A stretch of DNA of 64,000 nt, taken from assembly GCA_039000515.1 (NCBI GenBank), contig JBCFYV010000001.1, positions 60,570,234-60,634,233 on the forward strand. The letters run 5' to 3'. Positions 58,209-64,000 of this stretch are shown piece after piece. Within the stretch, counting starts at the first letter, position 1, and each line of letters begins with the position of its first letter. The notes under the pieces are model-generated. The model was not told the origin of the DNA. It saw nothing but the letters and a program-made list of their open reading frames with translations, and did no database searches. The position numbers were made by a program, and so were the translations under genes. Source of the DNA: Timema cristinae. Its lineage: Eukaryota > Arthropoda > Insecta > Phasmatodea > Timematidae.

Positions 58209-59840
58209 TCATAATATAATTTTATATTTTTATTCACTCAAAACAGCATGACAAATTATTCGAAAGAAATATTTATTCCCCAATATGTTCCCCCTGCTAT
58301 GCTCTAGGGCGGTGATAAATTTAAGGTGGGAAGGTGATGTTAGGGCAATTACCTCGACCACCCCCAAAAACTCTAATTTTCCATTGTAGATGCCTATTCT
58401 TGGAGTTTTTCAAAAACGAAGTTGATAAAAAACTGTTTCATACGACCATGGACCAAGATCTTCTAAGATATTTTCCCTTACTCATCATGTAAAGTGATAT
58501 ACTTCATAAAATAACTTTAAAGATTTTATTGACAAGTTTGCTGCAAAGAACGCAAATAAAGTTTGTATTTGAAGAACATTTTAGGAAGTCTTTATGTAGC
58601 CTACTTATTTTATTTTGATCTAATTACATTTAGGTAAGATCAAACAGTTTCTTCACTTTTACCTTTACTGAGACACGCTATCATGTAATTTACATGAGTT
58701 TATGGACACCAATAGTGTTTGCCGTCCCGTGACCCCCACATACGTAAATCCAGTACAGCTCCATGGAACTAGGAGCACGAAAGCTAATCGCCGCACTTAA
58801 TAAAGTATGGCACTTAATCTTATCTATCCACTTAATCTCATTACGCCTTATTCCTATCTCAAGCCAGTTCTATCCAATTCACTTTATTACAACCTATCCC
58901 TAACTTGAACTAGTTCTATCCAGTCCACCTCATTACACCCTATCTCTTTCAGGTCCACTCTAATGTTTATCTTCCCAACCGCGTCCAAGCCTTCCCATTG
59001 GCATTTCCACACAATATTTTGAACACGGTTCTATATTACTTCCATTCGCGTTGCTTGTCCTGCCCAACGTTGTTTACAATGTCTTGATGGGTACAGGGTA
59101 TGTAACTAATCATTATGTAACCTCCTATGTTAGAACCTTATAGTTCTATAAATTTCATCTCAAGATTATACATTTACAACTAACACTGACTATTTCGAAA
59201 CACACTTGATTGTGTTGAACCTTCTCGAAGACGCTCATTCGAGACCTCGAGTTACATTAGAATGTGTTTGTCTTTGACCCACTCCTAACGGTGATGTAAC
59301 CGCACAGATCTCCATTGGCAAGGCTCTACAATATTAAGCCACAGAGAGGTTCTTCATACAACCACACTAAGATTCACATCATACAACATTATATGTGTAT
59401 TATGTGTTTTCATTTACAACATCTGTTTTAAACCACAATCGGACAATCAGAACAAAAAAATGGTGATGAGATGTTCTTCAAACCTTTCATATCTTATTAT
59501 ATACAAATAACTACAAGATATTTTGACGGTGAAGAAAGGTTAAGTTTCAAATCTTCACTGTTATATATACCTCCTCTATGTTCTGTTTGCTCTACTGGTG
59601 TAAAGAAGCGACTTTTGATCAAATATCTGTACAATATTAGATTAAATAGACATATCTAGTCCCTCAACAGTTTGTTATTATTTATTGGTCCTTATGATCG
59701 AACGTCATATTTCTAAAGATGATATTTGAGGAAATTATTTAATACTTCTCTATCAGTTCTTTATTCATTTCTAGTATTGACTCTGCTGCATCAACACTTG
59801 CGTTTAGAAACAATAACCGATGACGTAATTATCTTCGATA
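58209..59840. other. Unassigned 1.6 kb between two large minisatellites
   Basis: 58790-58980 has repeated CACTTAATCT and CTATCC(A/C) words suggesting decayed short repeats. 59100-59400 has moderately high GC. An open frame at 59471-59659 has no signature. It may hold an LTR fragment, but ends could not be defined. Confidence 0.35.
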
Positions 59841-62019
59841 ATAACACCCCACACAGTTTACCTGTATCAATAACACCCTACACTGTTTAAATATATCAAT
59901 AACACCCCACACTGTTTACATATATCAATAACACCCCACACAGTTTATCTGTATCAATAACACCCCACAGAGTTTATCTGTATCAATAACACCCCACACA
60001 GTTTACCTGTATCAATAACACCCCACACAGTTTACCTGTATCAATAACACCCCACACAGTTTATCTATATCAATAACACCCCACACAGTTAATCTGTATC
60101 AATAACACCCCACACTGTTTACATATATCAATAAGACCCCACACAGTTTACCTGTATCAATAACACCCCACAGAGTTTATCTGTATCAATAACACCCCAC
60201 ACAGTTTATCTGTATCAATAACACCCCACACAGTTTATCTGTATTAATAACACCCCACACAGTTTACCTGTATTAATAACACCCCACACTGTTTACCTGT
60301 ATCAATAACACCCCACACTGTTTACATATATCAATAACACCCCACACAGTTTACCTGTATCAATAACACCCCACACAGTTTACCTGTATCAATAACACCC
60401 CACACAGTTTACCTGTATCAATAACACCCCACACAGTTTATCTGTATCAATAACACCCCACACAGTTTACCTGTATCAAAAACACCCCACACAGGGTACA
60501 TATATCAATAACACCCCACACAGTTTACCTGTATCAATAACACCCCACACAGGGTACATATATCAATAACACCCCACAAAGTTTACCTGTATCAATAACA
60601 CCCCACACAGTTTACCTGTATCAATAACACCCCACACAGTTTATCTGTATCAATAACACCCCACACAGTTTATCTGTATCAATAACACCCCACACAGTTT
60701 ACCTGTATCAATAACACCCCACACTGTTTACATATATCAATAAAACCCCACACAGTTTATCTGTATCAATAACACCCCACACAGTTTACCTGTATCAATA
60801 ACACCCCACACAGTTTACCTGTATCAATAACACCCCACACAGTTTACCTGTATCAATAACACCCCACACAGTTTATCTGTATCAATAACACCCCACACAG
60901 TTTACCTGTATCAAAAACACCCCACACAGGGTACATATATCAATAACACCCCACACAGTTTACCTGTATCAATAACACCCCACACAGGGTACATATATCA
61001 ATAACACCCCACAAAGTTTACCTGTATCAATAACACCCACACAGTTTACCTGTATCAATAACACCCCACACAGTTTATCTATATCAATAACACACCACAT
61101 TGTTTACCTGTAACAATAACACCCCACACAGTTTATCTGTATCAATAACACCCCACACAGTTTACCTGTATCAATAACACCCCACACAGGGTACATATAT
61201 CAATAACACCCCACAAAGATTACCTGTATCAATAACACCCCACACAGTTTACCTGTATCAATAACACCCCACACAGTTTACCTGTATCAATAACACCCCA
61301 CACAGGGTACATATATCAATAACACCCCACAAAGATTACCTGTATCAATAACACCCCACACAGTTTATCTGTATCAATAACACCCCACACAGTTTACCTC
61401 TATCGATAACGCCCCACACAGTTTACCTGTATCAATAACACCCCACACAGTTTACCTGTATCAATAACACCCCACACTGTTTACCTGTATCGATAACGCC
61501 CCACACAGTTTACCTGTATCAATAACACCCCACACAGTTTACCTGTATCAATAACACCCCACACAGGGTACATATATCGATAACACCCCACACAGTTTAC
61601 CTATATCAATAACACCCCACACTGTTACCTATTCCAATAACACCCCACACTGTTACCTATCCCAATAACACCCCACACTGTTTACCTATCCCAATAACAC
61701 CCCACACTGTTACCTATCCCAATAACACCCCACACTGTTACCAATCCCAATAACACCCCACACTGTTTACCTATCCCAATAACACCCCACACTGTTACCT
61801 ATCCCAATAACACCCCACACTGTTACCTATCCCAATAACACCCCACACTGTTTACCTATCCCAATAACACCCGCACTGTTACCTATCCCAATAACACCCC
61901 ACACTGTTTACCTATCCCAATAACACCCCACACTGTTTACCTATCCCAATAACACCCCACACATTTTACCTATCCCAATAACACCCCCCACTGTTACCTA
62001 TCCCAATAACACCCCATAC
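59841..62019. repeat. 29-bp minisatellite, ~74 copies
   Basis: Unit ATAACACCCCACACAGTTTA then CCTGTATCA. The last 400 bp use a shorter 27-28-bp variant with CTATCCCA. A block near 60290-60610 that includes the rare words CAGGGTACATATAT, TATCAAAAACACC and CACAAAGTTTACC is repeated at about 60700-61040, a copied block of about 15 units. The repeats lack unique spacers, so this is not a CRISPR array. Confidence 0.98.
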
Positions 62020-62430
62020 TGTTGATAGTGCGGAGAAGTGATCTGTTCCGGCAAGAGGTTTTTTTTTCTTTGGCTGTTGCTCTCGTCAGAATGGAGAAGG
62101 AGTAAGTTAATTGTTTGGAGTGTCAAATGAAAGTGCAATCGGTACGTAAGTTCGCTGTTGTTATTTATTGCCTCACTGAGTGATGATGACGTTCTTAGGC
62201 CCTAGAAAAACACCCACGCTGGTATTGGTATCAATTTAACATTTATTTATCATGATCTTGGTTCCTTTTTTTGCATATGTTGGTAGTTCTGTTGATAGTA
62301 TTTGTTCTTGCCTGATATGTATTAATTTTTTAGTTCATATTAATACTTCAGTTAGTAAAATACTTCCAATCCGCTAATGTTTGATGTTCGTAGAATAAAG
62401 ATTCTATAAACCTGTGGTGGCACATTTTCA
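62020..62430 (+). mobile_element. 5' LTR of a Ty1/copia retrotransposon
   Basis: Begins TGTTGATAGTGCGGAG immediately after the minisatellite and ends CACATTTTCA, that is TG...CA, 411 bp. It contains AATAAA at 62395. It is followed directly by a primer-binding-site-like sequence and then gag, which fixes its 3' edge. The other LTR is not in the window. Confidence 0.72.
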
Positions 62431-62448
62431 GGTTATGGACCCAGAGTC
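62431..62448 (+). promoter_or_regulatory. Copia-type primer binding site
   Basis: GGTTATGGACCCAGAG immediately follows the LTR. Many insect copia elements have a very similar GGTTATGGGCCCAG, complementary to an internal part of initiator tRNA-Met. Confidence 0.7.
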
Positions 62449-62550
62449 CTTTAAAATGTACGAACATTTATTATTGTCTGTGTCCATCGAGAATCAACAT
62501 TAACGTTACCCTTTAGAAGATTCATCGTAAAAGAAGCCTTGTTATCCGCC

Positions 62551-63560
62551 ATGACAGGTGAATAAAAGTATCATATTTAATGGGTCAAACTTCAATAACT
62601 GGAAGTTTAGAATGGAAACGCTGCTTGATGAACTCAATTTTCTGGAAGTAGCTAAAAGTGATTACCATACGAAAGTAATTCTCAATGAAGCTAATAGTTC
62701 GTAAATCACGAATAAGAATACAAAAGAACTGGCAGAGTGGAAGAAAAAAGATGGAAAATGCAAGTCTCAATTAGTCCAGAAACTTTATGACAACATCCTT
62801 GAATGTGCCAATGGTAAATAATCTGCATTTGAGATATGGTTTTCCCTTATGAATACCTACACATGAAAAAGCATTACTAACCAGTTCTAAGTAAATCTTT
62901 TATCGACGAAGTTCGATCTATCAAGGGAAACTCTGGAGGTACATTTCAATCTATTTGATAAATTGATTAATTAATTACAATCAACGGATGCTACAATAAA
63001 GGAATTAAATATTGTCTGCCATATTTTAATTACCATGCCGAACGAATACAATGTAGTTGTTACTGCTCTTGAGACTCTGGCCGAAAAATTGACATTGAGC
63101 TTTGTAAGAAATAGGTTATTAGATGAGGAACAAAAACTATTTTCGGAAGGTATAGCAGCAGAAGTCATAACCTCACATTCTTTTATAACCCAAGAAAATC
63201 GAAAAGTTGCACAGAGCCATAAGAAACAGTCTAAATCTTTTTTTATCAACAAACTAGGCCTAATCAAAACACTCAGCGAAGTCAACTTCAGTTCAAATTT
63301 TGTAAGGAAAAAAAAATCGACATGTGAACTCGGAATGCCGTAAACTTAAGAAGACCCGGGTGAAAATGAAAAGAAAGCCCAAGTCACTGAAGTTGAAGAA
63401 GCAGAGTTCAGGATGGCAGCCAACACGTCCTTGGAAGTGGATTCTGTCTTGTTTACATCTTGGTATAGACTCAGGAGCTTCAGAACACATGATCTGTGCT
63501 ACTTATTGTCATCTTATGACTAATATTCATACGCTCCTAAGTCTTTCGTGTTTTTTTTTG
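62551..63560 (+). pseudogene. Ty1/copia gag and protease start, broken
   Basis: Copia-type gag can be read in several plus-strand frames. Just after ATG 62551 is FNGSNFNNWKFRMETLLDEL (the conserved N-terminal W-K region), then ELAEWKKKDGKCKSQL. A longer open part (63035-63343) has MPNEYNVVVTALETL. A CCHC knuckle remnant (CKEKKNRHVNSEC) lies near 63305-63345, and the aspartic protease triad IDSGASEHM at 63468-63494. Stops and small deletions interrupt it at many points. Integrase and reverse transcriptase are absent: the element is cut at about 63560, where sequence of another transposon begins. Confidence 0.85.
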
Positions 63561-63568
63561 CATTAGAA

Positions 63569-64000
63569 TTAGTTTTTTTTATTTTTACAATATTTAAACT
63601 TAAGCCCCATTTTTTTCAATGCTCTTCTCAATATTTCTTTGTTCCCAGTGAAATTTATTTCTTCTTTGAATACTACTGCTAATAATCTATTTAAAGTCTG
63701 TACTTCATTTTTAACAATGTATAACTTCTGTATAAGTCGTCGAATGACACACAAGTCAAAATCTCCAAGAACAATTTTTCTGCTGCTGCGTTTGTGCTTT
63801 TTTCCCTAGAGTTGAAAGTTTTGTTTGTGTCCCACTTGCTGTACTTCTTTCCTTTCGAATTTTACAAATAATACGCTCTAATTTTCCTGTAGCTTCTGCT
63901 GCAATTTTTGTAACTATTTCAACAGGGAGATTATAATGTCCAGATAATTTTTCACTCTCAGAAACATCAATTACATTTGCGATAATTTCGCATCCTTCAC
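63569..64000 (-). CDS. IS630/Tc1-like transposase, N-terminal part (runs off window)
   Basis: A single minus-strand frame is open from the right window edge to 63569, about 143 codons. It reads CEIIANVIDVSESEKL, EIVTKIAAEATGKLERII, then LSTLGKKHKR, KIVLGDFDLCVIRRLIQ, EVQTLNRLLAVVFKEEINF, and LRRALKKMGLKFK before a stop. This is the helix-turn-helix DNA-binding N-terminus seen in a family of insect DDE-3/IS630-like transposases. Its own start lies beyond position 64000, and the catalytic DDE domain is missing because the frame ends at the junction with the copia relic. The lack of stops suggests it is younger than its neighbours. Confidence 0.75.

Noticed and set aside
59841..62019. CRISPR array
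   Set aside because: Units of about 29 bp are contiguous with no unique spacers, in a eukaryotic genome.

Overview
This is a repeat-dominated, AT-rich piece of a eukaryotic nuclear genome with introns, tRNA-derived SINEs, a Helitron, hAT, LINE, Penelope-like and Ty1/copia relics, long minisatellites and a 100-N assembly gap. The mixture of elements, including an IS630/Tc1-like transposase of a type I associate with insects, suggests an arthropod, most likely an insect with a large genome. The species cannot be fixed from sequence alone. No bacterial operon, CRISPR array, rRNA gene or functional tRNA gene was seen.

Layout. 0.4-6.3 kb: two inverted copies of one repeat flank a decayed ZBED-type hAT transposase. 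One copy carries a foldback element and the other a SINE. 6.9-14.9 kb: candidate exons of a plus-strand host gene (6878-6976, 7215-7349, terminal exon 14770-14847 with a poly(A) signal). The presumed intron holds an antisense LINE with a nested SINE and a nearly complete CAGGG-ended hAT-like element. A candidate minus-strand exon of a second gene lies at 16373-16456. 19.0-29.4 kb: three elements lie almost end to end: a ZMYM1-like hAT with a perfect 8-bp target duplication, a full SINE, and an end-to-end Helitron (23144-29394) whose Rep-helicase gene has a clean intron but a frameshifted helicase half, and which carries its own MITE. 29.4-42 kb: SINE copies, a Penelope-like fragment with a candidate hammerhead ribozyme, a 1.4-kb non-autonomous hAT and a ~143-bp satellite. 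42.4-43 kb: a candidate first coding exon (signal peptide plus consensus donor). 48.9-62.0 kb: five unrelated minisatellites with periods of 48, 48, 21, 74 and 29 bp, with a CpG-rich segment and a MADF-domain fragment between them. 62.0-64.0 kb: a 5' copia LTR, primer site and broken gag/protease, abutting a minus-strand IS630/Tc1-like transposase that runs off the window.

Almost every coding region is a broken mobile-element gene. The five candidate host exons are supported only by splice signals and open frames, and their products are not recognised. Two SINE families with different tRNA-like heads share one 3' tail and (AAT)n end. Some copies are so 5'-truncated that only that tail remains between target duplications, which points to a shared LINE retrotransposition machinery.
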